Below are positions 55,938 through 64,000 of a stretch of 64,000 nt of DNA, in pieces. The translations under genes were made by a program, and so were the position numbers. Every line of letters starts with the position of its first letter. The first letter of the stretch is position 1. This stretch comes from Polystyrenella longa. GTDB taxonomy: Bacteria > Planctomycetota > Planctomycetia > Planctomycetales > Planctomycetaceae. The stretch spans positions 2,193,001 to 2,257,000 of the forward strand of contig NZ_CP036281.1 of the NCBI RefSeq assembly GCF_007750395.1, written 5' to 3'. Under the pieces are notes generated by a model, which saw only the letters and a list, made by a program, of their open reading frames with translations, was not told where the DNA came from and made no database searches.

Positions 55938-56489
55938 TTAGTCTCGATCTCGCTTAACTCGGACTTTGCCATCTTTGACTTTGACGCCATCTTTAACTTT
56001 GACGTCGACATTGTAACGTTTGTTCAAGTCGCGTTGGAAGTCTTCATCTTCGAATGAAGGCCAATGGTCTTCGTCAAATCCTTCGGCACCTTCAAGTTGC
56101 TTCTGAGTGACGTTCAGAACAAGAATACATTCTTCTGGATCGTCTTCCTCGTGGGTAATTTCAAAGGCCTGGTAAGGGACGGCAAAGAGTTTATCGCCGA
56201 CACCTAAAAACCCACCATAAGTTACGGCAGCATAGCGAATCTCGCCGGTGTTTGTATCCATGACAATGTCGTGAATCTCGCCCACGCTCTCGTTTTCTTT
56301 GTTGACGATGTTCTTACCCATCAGTTGGCTCACTCGGAATGTGGGATGCTTGGCATCTTTCACTGCTGGCTTGTTGACGGTGACAGCGGTTTCACCTTCG
56401 TTTTGGTCTTTAGCCTGTCCGTCGGTAGCGAATGAAAGTCCGGCGACCAAGGCGAGGCAGAGGCTTAGCTTCGTGATGTTGGATAGCAT
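55938..56489 (-). CDS. Exported PRC-barrel protein
   Basis: 183 residues from the ATG at 56489, chosen for AAGGACT upstream; the frame is open to 56513. A signal peptide (LCLALVAGLSFATDGQA) leads to a PRC-barrel domain (about 48-120: RVSQLMGKNIVNKENESVGEIHDIV, then GDKLFAVPYQAFEI). The end is highly basic/acidic with a repeated VKVKDG. PRC-barrel proteins in other stress clusters are small surface or periplasmic proteins of unclear role. Last gene of the operon. Confidence 0.88.
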   Translation of the reverse strand: MLSNITKLSLCLALVAGLSFATDGQAKDQNEGETAVTVNKPAVKDAKHPTFRVSQLMGKNIVNKENESVGEIHDIVMDTNTGEIRYAAVTYGGFLGVGDKLFAVPYQAFEITHEEDDPEECILVLNVTQKQLEGAEGFDEDHWPSFEDEDFQRDLNKRYNVDVKVKDGVKVKDGKVRVKRDRD

Positions 56490-56621
56490 AATTGAGTCCT
56501 TTTGGTTTAACAATTTTTTAGCTGAGAAAGCGAATCTTGAATTACGTGTGATCCTATTAAAGATTCACTCTTCGTATTTATGAGGCTCGAACTGAGACCA
56601 GATATTGTGGATCATTTCGCA

Positions 56622-56825
56622 CTAGCATTTACAGGAGCTTTCGAATTCGTCGATCTGACGTTCGGCTTCATCTTTGGCGATACCATATCGCTCCTGGATC
56701 TTGCCGGCCAGTTGTTCTCTTTTGCCGTCGATCTGGTCGAGTTCGTCATCGGTGAGTTTGCCCCACTTCTCACGAGCTTGGCCTTTCAACTGCATCCATT
56801 TTCCTTTAATTTGGTCTTCATTCAT
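56622..56825 (-). CDS. CsbD family stress protein
   Basis: 67 residues, the usual size for CsbD: MNEDQIKGKWMQLKGQAREKWG and then a D-E-L-D-Q-I-DGKREQL segment. The C-terminal SSCKC has two cysteines, unusual for the family. Cytoplasmic. Part of the PRC operon. Confidence 0.93.
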   Translation of the reverse strand: MNEDQIKGKWMQLKGQAREKWGKLTDDELDQIDGKREQLAGKIQERYGIAKDEAERQIDEFESSCKC

Positions 56826-56917
56826 CGTTTTTCTCCGTAAAGAAAAGTACTCAGATCTGTTTGGAAAAGGTCGGTTCTGGAGATGCTGAGAAAGCCGGAA
56901 CGCGACCTGAAATTTAC

Positions 56918-57103
56918 TTAATTATCAGTTTCAATATCGATCTCACCCGTATCTGGGTCTTGCTCGATTGTGGTTTCGCTGTCCGGCGTTTCGATCTCCA
57001 TGATCTCTTTGTCGTCGTCGCAACCGGTCAGGATATCGGGAGCCGCAAACATCATGGGTACGGCGAGACTCATCGCAGTGATTCGTTTGTAGATAGATTT
57101 CAT
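56918..57103 (-). CDS. Small lipoprotein
   Basis: 61 residues. A basic start (MKSIYKRI), a hydrophobic core and a lipobox ILTGC at about residues 24-28, then a strongly acidic tail rich in Asp/Glu/Thr. No family recognised; entericidin-like small lipoproteins are common beside CsbD genes. It lies between the two-PRC gene and CsbD in one operon. Confidence 0.7.
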   Translation of the reverse strand: MKSIYKRITAMSLAVPMMFAAPDILTGCDDDKEIMEIETPDSETTIEQDPDTGEIDIETDN

Positions 57104-57195
57104 CGTGTTCTTCTTTCCCCTAAGTTGTTGTCAGGAATGCCCGGCTATCTTGTTCCTGGTGGAATTGTGTTGATGTGCCGAGCACTGTCGTCAAG

Positions 57196-57948
57196 TTATT
57201 CATACAGGCTATAGGTGCCTGCTTTTGACCAATAAGTAGGTCGACCGTAATAGTCGTAGACTTTTGTTTCATACTCGCGATTAATTGGACTGCGAGGATT
57301 GTAAATCGGAGCGTCTTTGACTTGTTCACGTGACAGATCAATGGAAGCGGATTGCTCTTCCCAGCAAATGTCTGATAGCCAATCAATTCCAATGATGACT
57401 TTCTTTCCTGGTAGCCATACGCCAGTGTCGATCGTCAGATAACGCAAGGTCCACGTATCTGTGTCAACGATGAGTTCTTCTACATGGCCCAAGTCACCCT
57501 CATTGCATTTGATTGTGTAACCACGGATCTCTTTGAGACTTCTTAAATGCATGTCGTGTGATTCCCCCGCTTCAACTTCGGATTCATCGAATGATAAACG
57601 GTGTGAGAGTTGTTCAGGGATATGGCTCCAGAACATGGGCCAGTCGAAATAATCTGCAAGATCCGACTGGGATTGCTTGGATACAGGTGGATTCGATTCT
57701 ATTGCAGGGGCATCCTCAATGGCGTGCTTCGAGAGAATAGTAGAAATAGTGAAGGCCTCATGATCCGGTTCTTCGAATGCAACTGGTGATAGAAGTACCT
57801 CTTCTCGATTAAGCCAACCTCCACAGTTTACGACGAAGTAACGAATCATTTTGTTCTCGTCGTCAAACAGCAGGTCTGTAATGGTGCCGAAGTCTCCGTC
57901 GATCGCTTTTAATTTATATCCGGGCAGTATGTTGCAACTGATAAGCAT
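57196..57948 (-). CDS. Cytoplasmic double PRC-barrel protein
   Basis: 250 residues with two PRC-barrel domains: about 9-85 (GYKLKAIDGDFGTITDLLFD) and about 138-215 (GYTIKCNEGDLGHVEELIVD), joined by a charged linker. There is no signal peptide, so it differs from the exported PRC protein at the other end of the operon. First gene of the operon, with a sigma-54 promoter about 40 bases upstream. The ribosome site is AAAGGAAAAGAA. Confidence 0.88.
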   Translation of the reverse strand: MLISCNILPGYKLKAIDGDFGTITDLLFDDENKMIRYFVVNCGGWLNREEVLLSPVAFEEPDHEAFTISTILSKHAIEDAPAIESNPPVSKQSQSDLADYFDWPMFWSHIPEQLSHRLSFDESEVEAGESHDMHLRSLKEIRGYTIKCNEGDLGHVEELIVDTDTWTLRYLTIDTGVWLPGKKVIIGIDWLSDICWEEQSASIDLSREQVKDAPIYNPRSPINREYETKVYDYYGRPTYWSKAGTYSLYE

Positions 57949-58634
57949 GTTTCTTTTCCTTTCCCTTGGTGGAACATGATAAAGTAAAGCAGTTCGTGTG
58001 CCAAAAACTGAAGACCGTGTGAGGATCCCGGGGTTTGCCTACCATCCCGGAAAGTAAACGGCACTGCTATTTAAGATTGATATCACGATTTCTGTGGTCT
58101 GGTTTTGGTTCGCTAAACGTGATCAATGAATCTTGGGAGAGGTAATTCGGTGAGTGAGAAAACAGCGAGCTACGGGTGCTAAAGCTCCAAGGTGAATGAT
58201 CGTCAACCAGAGAATGTTCAGCAATATTGGGTTTGATGGCTGTATTCAGAGGTTCGTAGCGAATAAATAGATGAGCTGTAGTTCACGATCTAGAGATTAC
58301 AAGGAGCTAAACTCGATCATATTGACGAGATTTTATATTAGCCGTCCAATCTTGAGACGCTTTTCCGGACAACCAGTTCTAATCTGTTTATTATTGTTAC
58401 AACTGGGGTTACAATGATTATTGCGGCACGAAAAAAATAGGAATTCTAGCCGCACCAAACCTTGGGACCCACGAAGGCTCCCTGCGAAGTTTGTCCCCAC
58501 GGCTACTCAACTATTCAGGGGCTTCCCCAGTTGAGTATTTTGTAGCCCTAACTTTAGCTCCTTACGCGCATTCAGATATAGAAGACAGTCCGTCCAAACT
58601 TCTCTGGCGACTTATCCGCAGGAATTTAAAGAGT
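57949..58634. other. Intergenic region between the PRC operon and the sigma-54 activator gene
   Basis: Contains the minus-strand sigma-54 promoter at 57988-58003. Two direct repeats GTTACAA (58396-58402 and 58408-58414) lie upstream of the activator gene. The activator frame is open from 58491 but without a ribosome site. Confidence 0.5.
57988..58003 (-). promoter_or_regulatory. Sigma-54 promoter of the PRC/CsbD operon
   Basis: On the minus strand: TGGCACACGAACTGCT. TGGCAC is perfect, GG and GC are ten bases apart, and the -12 element is CTGCT (consensus TTGC). Expected start near 57977, about 30 bases before the ATG. Confidence 0.8.
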
Positions 58635-60119
58635 ATGCCCAAGTTAATTGTGGTTGATGACGATCGCACGATCCGGGAAATGGTTAGCCGTTCTCTTGAA
58701 AAGATCGACGTGGAAGTAAAGACGGCAGAGTCGTCGGAAGAGTTGTTGTCCATCATTGGGGACTACAAGCCTGACGTGGTCTTGCTGGACATAATGCTCC
58801 CTGGCAGCTCTGGACTGGAAGTCTTCAAACAGATCCGGCAGGTTGATCGCCGGTTACCAGTCGTTTTCATCACATCGTCAAGCGATAGCGAAATGGCGAT
58901 TGAAGCCATGCAACTGGGTGCGTTCGACTATCTGGCTAAACCGCTTGATCTGCCTAAGCTGAATGTGCTGGTAGAAAAAGCGATCGAGACGCAGCGGTTA
59001 ATGAATACTCCCATTGCCCTGCCCCTCGGAGATAATAAACCGAAGTCGGGAGACCAATTCGTCGGTCGCAGCCCTCGAATGCTGGATGTATTCAAATCGA
59101 TTGGACGGGTTGCTTCCGAGAACGTGAACGTCCTGATCCGCGGTGAAAGTGGTACGGGTAAGGAATTGGTGGCTCGCGCAATCTATCAGCATAGCCCACG
59201 TAGCAACGAGTGTTTTATGGCGGTCAATTGCGCCGCCCTTTCAGACACCTTGCTGGAGAGCGAACTTTTCGGGCACGAGAAAGGCTCGTTCACAGGGGCG
59301 GAACGCCAGCGTATTGGTCGATTTGAACAATGTAACGGTGGGACCATTTTCCTCGATGAAGTCGGAGACATGTCACAACTGACACAGGGAAAAGTGCTTC
59401 GTCTCTTGCAGGAACAGAAGTTCGAACGCGTTGGTGGTAATAAAACAATCAATACCGACGTCCGCATTATTGCCGCGACCAACCGAAACCTTGAGAGTAT
59501 GGTAAAAGAAGGGTCGTTTCGTCAGGATTTGTTCTACCGTTTGAATGGAATGACGATCAATCTGCCACCACTCCGTGCACGCGACGGAGATATTTCCATG
59601 CTCGTTGAGCATTATCTCCTCAAAGCTTGCCATGAGATGGGACGCACTGACCTGGAGGGGGTTTCTTCCGAGGCGCTGAAGTTATTTAATAATTATAAAT
59701 GGCCAGGTAACGTTCGTGAATTACAGAGCGTGATTCGACATTCTCTGCTGAATTGCACCAGTCCAGTCATTGTTCCATCCTGTTTGCCGCCGGAATTGTT
59801 CCACGAATCAGTTGATGAAGAGACTGGCTCCCCCACTGAAAACGGTTACTCAGCTAGTAGCGAATCTTCGGACACCTCAGCACCCATTGAAGCAAACCTG
59901 AACAACTTCATAAACACTCGCTTGGGTGCAGGATCGACTGACCTCTACAGTGAAACAGTCGAGATGATGGAGAAATACCTGTTCACACGAGTCCTAAAAG
60001 AAACTGGCGGAAATCAAACCCGTGCGGCCGAAATTCTGGGGATTACTCGCGGTAAAATCCGCGACCGCATCGCCCAGTTCAATATTTCCGTTGATAAGAC
60101 CATCAATATTGAGGACTGA
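58635..60119 (+). CDS. Sigma-54-dependent response regulator (NtrC family)
   Basis: 494 residues from the ATG at 58635 (AGGAA upstream; longer frame to 58491 rejected because the receiver starts at this Met). Receiver domain at 1-120 (VVDDD, phosphoacceptor Asp in VVLLDIMLP, Lys in LAKPLD). AAA+ sigma-54 activator domain at about 145-375: Walker A GESGTGKE (170-177), the sigma-54 contact loop GSFTGA (217-222), Walker B FLDEVGD (about 238-245). The C-terminus (about 450-490) is a Fis-type helix-turn-helix (NQTRAAEILGITRGKI). Phosphorylation should trigger opening of sigma-54 promoters. It is surrounded by four matching promoters; the partner kinase is not certain. Confidence 0.96.
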   Translation: MPKLIVVDDDRTIREMVSRSLEKIDVEVKTAESSEELLSIIGDYKPDVVLLDIMLPGSSGLEVFKQIRQVDRRLPVVFITSSSDSEMAIEAMQLGAFDYLAKPLDLPKLNVLVEKAIETQRLMNTPIALPLGDNKPKSGDQFVGRSPRMLDVFKSIGRVASENVNVLIRGESGTGKELVARAIYQHSPRSNECFMAVNCAALSDTLLESELFGHEKGSFTGAERQRIGRFEQCNGGTIFLDEVGDMSQLTQGKVLRLLQEQKFERVGGNKTINTDVRIIAATNRNLESMVKEGSFRQDLFYRLNGMTINLPPLRARDGDISMLVEHYLLKACHEMGRTDLEGVSSEALKLFNNYKWPGNVRELQSVIRHSLLNCTSPVIVPSCLPPELFHESVDEETGSPTENGYSASSESSDTSAPIEANLNNFINTRLGAGSTDLYSETVEMMEKYLFTRVLKETGGNQTRAAEILGITRGKIRDRIAQFNISVDKTINIED

Positions 60120-60767
60120 GTCGCTCGCTAGATCCTGGCCAGGACAAGTGTGGCGGCTATCGGTCTCGAAAAGACCTTAAAAACAGCAGGCTACGCCGCC
60201 AGAACACGCGACGGTTATCTGGAAAACGCTATAGATTGCGTTGCTTTCAATAATGGTGGATTCTGGCTATGTCTACTTGGTCAATGGATGAAATCCGTTA
60301 ACAGGAACTGTTGGCGTCGAGAATGCATTCTGAGGTCAACGAGGCTCCCTTTCAGGCTGCTGGGAAGGGGATTAATCCCAAATACTCCCCCGTCAGATAC
60401 GTACTATGTCGACGTGAGGCTTTGCTTCTGTCGCTTTGTGCCCCAGAGTTAAAAAGCTCTCTTTTGAAAGTCGTGCAATGACTCGACTTAGAACGATCTG
60501 TGAGCGACCACTTTGAACGGGAGGCTGGTCGGCGACCGATCACTTTTACATCGCCTGTAGGTGACTTCCGAATTGGTTTTCAAATCTGATTTACGCAACA
60601 CGCTTTCCGTTAATGAGTTAGGGGAAATCTCAAGAAATGAATATGGGTTGGCACGCCTATTGCTTTTGATTTGTTCCAGTCAGTAAGTGTTCAACAGAAA
60701 GGTTGGACACACATCTGAAAGATGCTGTCCTCGGCGTCACAACCACAAAACACGGAAGGTTCAAATT
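60120..60767. other. Intergenic region with a sigma-54 promoter
   Basis: Contains the best sigma-54 promoter in the window (60649-60664). A dyad GGTCG-G-CGACC lies near 60528, about 115 bases upstream, at a normal enhancer distance. No gene seen; the GTG-started frame 60150-60452 has no protein-like features. Confidence 0.55.
60649..60664 (+). promoter_or_regulatory. Sigma-54 promoter of the DUF1328 gene
   Basis: Reads TGGCACGCCTATTGCT, a full match to the consensus TGGCACG-N4-TTGC with a W after it. Expected transcription start near 60675, giving a leader of about 93 bases before the ATG at 60768. Confidence 0.92.
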
Positions 60768-60932
60768 ATGTTCAATTTAGCTGTTGCGTTTTTGTTGATC
60801 GCATTAATTGCTGGGTTGTTCGGATTCGGATTAGTAGGCGGGACAGCTTATGCGGCTGCCAAGATCTGCTTCTTTGTATTCCTGGTCCTGGCAGTGATCA
60901 GCCTGACCATGGGAAGACGAACCTTACCTTAA
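60768..60932 (+). CDS. DUF1328 (YtjA-like) small membrane protein
   Basis: 54 residues from the ATG at 60768 (GGAAGG upstream); the frame is open to 60687. Two membrane helices: FNLAVAFLLIALIAGLFGFG and AAKICFFVFLVLAVISLTMG with the Gly-rich turn LVGGTAYA, as in the DUF1328/YtjA family. Such peptides are common in stress clusters with CsbD and YqjD proteins. Function unknown. Confidence 0.93.
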   Translation: MFNLAVAFLLIALIAGLFGFGLVGGTAYAAAKICFFVFLVLAVISLTMGRRTLP

Positions 60933-61046
60933 AATATACAGGTATAAAACAACGACGGGGATTCTCGTCCAGTCTGATCGTCAAACCTTAAACATCTAAG
61001 TCTGAAGATTAAAGAGGAACGTCAAACGATCAGTTTAATTCTTGAT

Positions 61047-61088
61047 AAGAGGGCCGGTGGATTCTGGAGGGGTGTTCACCGGCCTTCT
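61047..61088 (+). terminator. Terminator-like hairpin after the DUF1328 gene
   Basis: A 12-bp stem with a core GGCCGGTG (61052-61059) / CACCGGCC (61077-61084) and a 17-base loop. It is followed only by TTCTG, so it may be a weak or factor-dependent terminator or a regulatory stem between the two genes. Confidence 0.5.
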
Positions 61089-61142
61089 GTCAAGAATGTT
61101 TTTGTTTAGACCTGATTCTGACAGAATCATAAGGGGCAAAGA

Positions 61143-61397
61143 ATGAAACGCTTATTAATACTGGTAATCGTATTACTGCTGGCAGTTATGGTATTTTCAT
61201 ACGCTGATTGGCTTAGCTTTGACAGTGATAGTAAGAGCGCCTCTGTGACGCTCAATACCGAAGAGGTCAAAGAAGATACAAAAGCAGCCTTTGAAAAAGG
61301 AAGTGCGGCAGTTGACAAGGCAGTTGATGAAATCGAAAATGCTCCCGAAGTCGATGTGGATGTTGAAGTCAAAGAGGAGCCTGCGGTAGAGGAATAA
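61143..61397 (+). CDS. Small exported acidic protein
   Basis: 84 residues. An N-terminal membrane helix (RLLILVIVLLLAVMVFSYA) is followed by a very acidic, Val/Glu/Asp-rich tail (about residues 35-84). It may be a single-pass anchor or a signal peptide. No family recognised. Ribosome site AAGGGG. Probably the second gene under the sigma-54 promoter at 60649, though a hairpin lies between. Confidence 0.72.
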   Translation: MKRLLILVIVLLLAVMVFSYADWLSFDSDSKSASVTLNTEEVKEDTKAAFEKGSAAVDKAVDEIENAPEVDVDVEVKEEPAVEE

Positions 61398-61984
61398 CAG
61401 TAAGAAAGATGCCTGAGTAAATCAGGCATAAGGTAGTGTGTTACATATCTGAGGTAGAAGACGAATGTACTACCGAAGATTGGAAGTAGATTGATTTTCA
61501 AAGTGCAGTTTTCATTTCGATCTCTGGTGGGAAGGTTCCATGGCGGCGCTTTCTGAAAATAGCCCTGCGGGGTACCAGTGGAGGTTTACGATGAAAACTG
61601 CACTTTATTTTTTAGAGTGACGGAACGAACGATTTTAGAGTTAAGATTAACATGATAAATCCGTGACCTCCTCCCTTTGGTAAACGGCAATCGATGTTCT
61701 CTTAAGAAAAGGCTTATTCCTCTGGGGTAAAGAATCAGCTCTGGTCGAATCTAGTTTCCAATTTGCCGCCATAACTCCGTTAACTAAATATTTTATGGCG
61801 TGCCCGGGTAAGTTTTCCCTCAATGCAAAGTTGTTCCAGAAATACCGCCTGAAATGCAACTTGATGCGATTGTTATTCCTCCCGGTTAGTGAGTCTGATG
61901 CAGTTAGAGACTCCAGATTCTCCCCAGTATCAGCGAAGTGCGATTACCGAAGGGAAAGCTTTCTGGGGCAGCAAGGTAAACTGA
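61398..61984. other. Intergenic region with hairpins
   Basis: A small stem ATGCCTGA/TCAGGCAT (61409-61429) follows the stop codon, and a long inverted repeat lies at 61500-61606. The rest carries no gene or recognised promoter for the kinase. Confidence 0.5.
61500..61606. repeat. Long-range 16-bp inverted repeat with a 75-base insert
   Basis: AAAGTGCAGTTTTCAT (61500-61515) is the perfect complement of ATGAAAACTGCACTTT (61591-61606). The inner part pairs further, with CTCTGGT against ACCAGTGG. T-rich sequence (TTATTTTTTAG) follows. This could be a structured RNA, an elaborate terminator or a MITE-like relic. Confidence 0.7.
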
Positions 61985-64000
61985 ATGGATAACCTAACTA
62001 GCAACCTAAATTCCCAGCCATCTGGAGATCGATCGTTTTGGGCTGCTGATAGCCGTTTAGAGCGCATTGCTGATTCGGCTATGGATGCAGTTCTAACGGT
62101 GACATTACAGGGCGAGATTATTGATTGGAATCGACAGGCTCAAATCATTTTCGGATGGAGTCGAGAAGAGGCCGTAGGCAGAAATATTGCCGACTTGATC
62201 ATCCCCTCTCATTATCGCGAACACCATGAAGAACGCCTGGCTCGTTTTACGGCTGAACGCCCTGAGAGGGACTGTTCCAAAAGTTATCGCATGCTGGCTG
62301 TTCGGAGGAACGGTCAGGAATTCCCAATTGAATTCACCTTCACGGACTTGGAGTGGTCTGGCCAAACGATTCTCAATATCTTCATCTATGATGTGACAAC
62401 CCATCGCGAGGTAGAACGCCAGGGTGTTCGTGAAAAGCTGGAGACCGCTTTATTACATCATTTGAATCAGACTTCACTTACAAGCGACACTCTCGAAGAG
62501 TCGTTATTGATTGCGATTCCAAATTTGACTGAGAACCTGTCATGGTCGATTGGGCATGCCTGGATTTTCAATGCGGATCGTTCCCGCCTGGTCTCGTCAG
62601 GAATTTGGCATTTTGAAAACTCGACGCAGCATGAAGAATTTAAAGTTTGCACATTAGAAAATACGTTCGAAAAAGGGGAAGGTCTTCCAGGACTTGTTTG
62701 GGAAAAAGAGAAGCCAGTCTGGATTCAGCATTTCGACAAAAACGAACATGTACTCAGAAAATTGCCGCCCGAAGAATCAGATATTAAGACCGCTATTGCC
62801 TTTCCTGTTGTACGTGGGAAAGAAATCGTGGCGGTCGTAGAACTGTTTCGCTCTGGTGAGTTGGCTCCCGATTTAAGTCTCTTGCGGCTTCTCCGTAATA
62901 TCGGAGATCTGATTGGTCACTCAATTGAGCGTATGGACTTACTTGCCGAGAGGATGAGGTTTGCCGCGATCGTCGAATCCTCTGGTGATGCGATCATTGG
63001 CAAAGCTCTGGACGGTACGATTAATTCCTGGAACCAGGGAGCGCAGAAGACTTACGGATGGGAATCAGAAGAAGTCATCGGAAGAACGGTCTCAGTCTTA
63101 TTGCTTCCCGGAATGGCCCATGAAGAATCGGAAATTCTGGAGGCAATGAAAACGGGGCGATTACTCGACCAGTTTCAGACGCGAAGAATGAGAAAGGATG
63201 GCACGATGATTGATGTTTCGATCACTGTGTCTCCAATTAGGGGTGTCGATGGTACCATTTTTGGTACTTCAACAATTGAACGTGACATAACTGCACAGAG
63301 AAACCGTGAGCTGGAACTATTAAAAGCGCGCGACGCGGCAGAACAGGCGAATCGTGTTCGAGGCGAATTTCTTGCGAGCGTAAGTCATGAACTCCGTACT
63401 CCTATGAATGCTATTCTAGGGATGTTGGAACTCTCGCTTCAGGAAGATCTGCCTGAATTCATTCAGGACTATCTGGCAACAGCGAAGGATTCAGCCGACT
63501 CTTTGTTGCTGCTCGTAAATGACATTCTGGATCTTTCTCGTCTGGAGTCTGGTCGGTTTGAATTGGAATCATTGGTTTTTAACGTGCGTGGGTGCCTGGA
63601 CGATGCGATGAAAACATTGTCCCTCAGAGCTCATGAAAAAGGCGTTGAGCTGGTTTGTCACATTCATTCAAACGTTCCGGAATATATGATCGGAGACCCG
63701 ATTCGAATTCGACAGATTATGTTGAACCTGGTTGGGAATGCACTCAAATTTACTCAACAAGGTGAAGTGATGGTTGAGCTCCAATTTGCGGGCGAAGTGA
63801 AAGACGCCGAGTTGGAAAAAATTCGACAGCGGATGGATGAATCAGCTGAAGATGAGTTTGCTAACCCCCCTGCTTCGTTGGTCGATTCCCGATATTATCA
63901 ACTGGAGATGTCCGTAAGTGATACGGGAATCGGAATTGCAGACGAGGACCAGAAACGCATTTTTCAGCCATTCACGCAGGTGGATTCTTCGACGACAAGA
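61985..64000 (+). CDS. PAS-GAF-PAS histidine kinase, 3' partial
   Basis: 672 residues are visible before the window ends. No transmembrane segment is seen, so it looks soluble. Domains: PAS at about 25-145 (DAVLTVTLQGEIIDWN, YDVTTHREVE), GAF at about 155-320 (AIAFPVVRGKEIVAVVEL), a second PAS at about 325-445 (DGTINSWNQGAQKTYGW, ERDITAQRNREL), HisKA with SVSHELRTP (His468) and the start of the HATPase ([20 protein letters not shown]). Receiver domains may follow outside the window. It is a candidate kinase for the sigma-54 activator, by position only. Confidence 0.95.
   Translation, partial: MDNLTSNLNSQPSGDRSFWAADSRLERIADSAMDAVLTVTLQGEIIDWNRQAQIIFGWSREEAVGRNIADLIIPSHYREHHEERLARFTAERPERDCSKSYRMLAVRRNGQEFPIEFTFTDLEWSGQTILNIFIYDVTTHREVERQGVREKLETALLHHLNQTSLTSDTLEESLLIAIPNLTENLSWSIGHAWIFNADRSRLVSSGIWHFENSTQHEEFKVCTLENTFEKGEGLPGLVWEKEKPVWIQHFDKNEHVLRKLPPEESDIKTAIAFPVVRGKEIVAVVELFRSGELAPDLSLLRLLRNIGDLIGHSIERMDLLAERMRFAAIVESSGDAIIGKALDGTINSWNQGAQKTYGWESEEVIGRTVSVLLLPGMAHEESEILEAMKTGRLLDQFQTRRMRKDGTMIDVSITVSPIRGVDGTIFGTSTIERDITAQRNRELELLKARDAAEQANRVRGEFLASVSHELRTPMNAILGMLELSLQEDLPEFIQDYLATAKDSADSLLLLVNDILDLSRLESGRFELESLVFNVRGCLDDAMKTLSLRAHEKGVELVCHIHSNVPEYMIGDPIRIRQIMLNLVGNALKFTQQGEVMVELQFAGEVKDAELEKIRQRMDESAEDEFANPPASLVDSRYYQLEMSVSDTGIGIADEDQKRIFQPFTQVDSSTTR

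Noticed and set aside
58491-58634. N-terminal extension of the sigma-54 activator
   Set aside because: The receiver domain begins at the Met at 58635, which has a ribosome site; the 48-residue extension has no domain character.
60150-60452. GTG-started 100-residue frame after the activator gene
   Set aside because: No ribosome site, no protein-like composition or motif, and the region is occupied by regulatory sequence.
61127-61501. 124-residue Ser-rich minus-strand frame
   Set aside because: It is the shadow of the acidic tail of the 61143-61397 gene and has no ribosome site.

Overview
The window looks like chromosome of a planctomycete (order Planctomycetales, Gimesia/Rubinisphaera-like). 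The markers are family-level: a DUF1549/DUF1553 protein with a planctomycete-type cytochrome motif, a PSCyt/WD40 protein, a PPC-repeat protein, a DUF1593 protein, a PQQ-like beta-propeller protein and several secreted proteins known mainly from this phylum. Base composition is moderate (close to 50% GC by eye) and even. I saw no rRNA, tRNA, insertion sequence, phage or CRISPR array.

Layout. 1-7000: the end of a PTS EIIA-domain protein, a BshB1-like deacetylase, a PP2C phosphatase, a large secreted metalloprotease and a lipoprotein. 7045-8286: a secreted PQQ-like propeller protein. 8554-12115: a tight three-gene sugar-acid operon (galactonate dehydratase, ceramidase-like hydrolase, DHDPS-family aldolase). 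12145-18000: small conserved proteins, an FHA-GAF-SpoIIE phosphatase and a uronate isomerase-like protein. 18227-27503: three very large minus-strand secreted proteins (PSCyt/WD40 with coiled coil, PPC with coiled coil, DUF1549/DUF1553). 28259-40887: ribBA, sialidase-like, DUF442, SpoIIAA-like, DUF421, alpha/beta hydrolase, DUF1593, response regulator, glutaredoxin-like, a putative HEIGH metallopeptidase, a CYP152-like P450 and a DUF4142 protein. 41361-45330: a Tat-exported solute-binding protein beside a TorS-like hybrid histidine kinase. 45516-48865: a DAG-kinase-like lipid kinase and a three-gene overlapping operon (YheT hydrolase, Rho-N-like small protein, metallophosphoesterase).

49022-64000 is the most interesting part. 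It is an accessory-looking stress or envelope block: AI-2E permease, a phage-holin-like DUF1469 protein, several DUF883/YqjD-like tail-anchored proteins, two CsbD proteins, two PRC-barrel proteins, small lipoproteins and a DUF1328 membrane peptide. It also holds an NtrC-type sigma-54 activator (58635-60119) and the start of a PAS/GAF histidine kinase cut by the window end. I can read four sequences with the sigma-54 GG-N10-GC architecture and TGGCA-type -24 elements directly upstream of four of these transcription units (49285, 53802, 57988, 60649). This suggests a self-contained sigma-54-controlled envelope/stress regulon with its own activator. Two weaker matches lie upstream of the DUF4142 gene and the lipid kinase gene.

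All functional calls rest on motif reading of translated sequence; no database search was possible.
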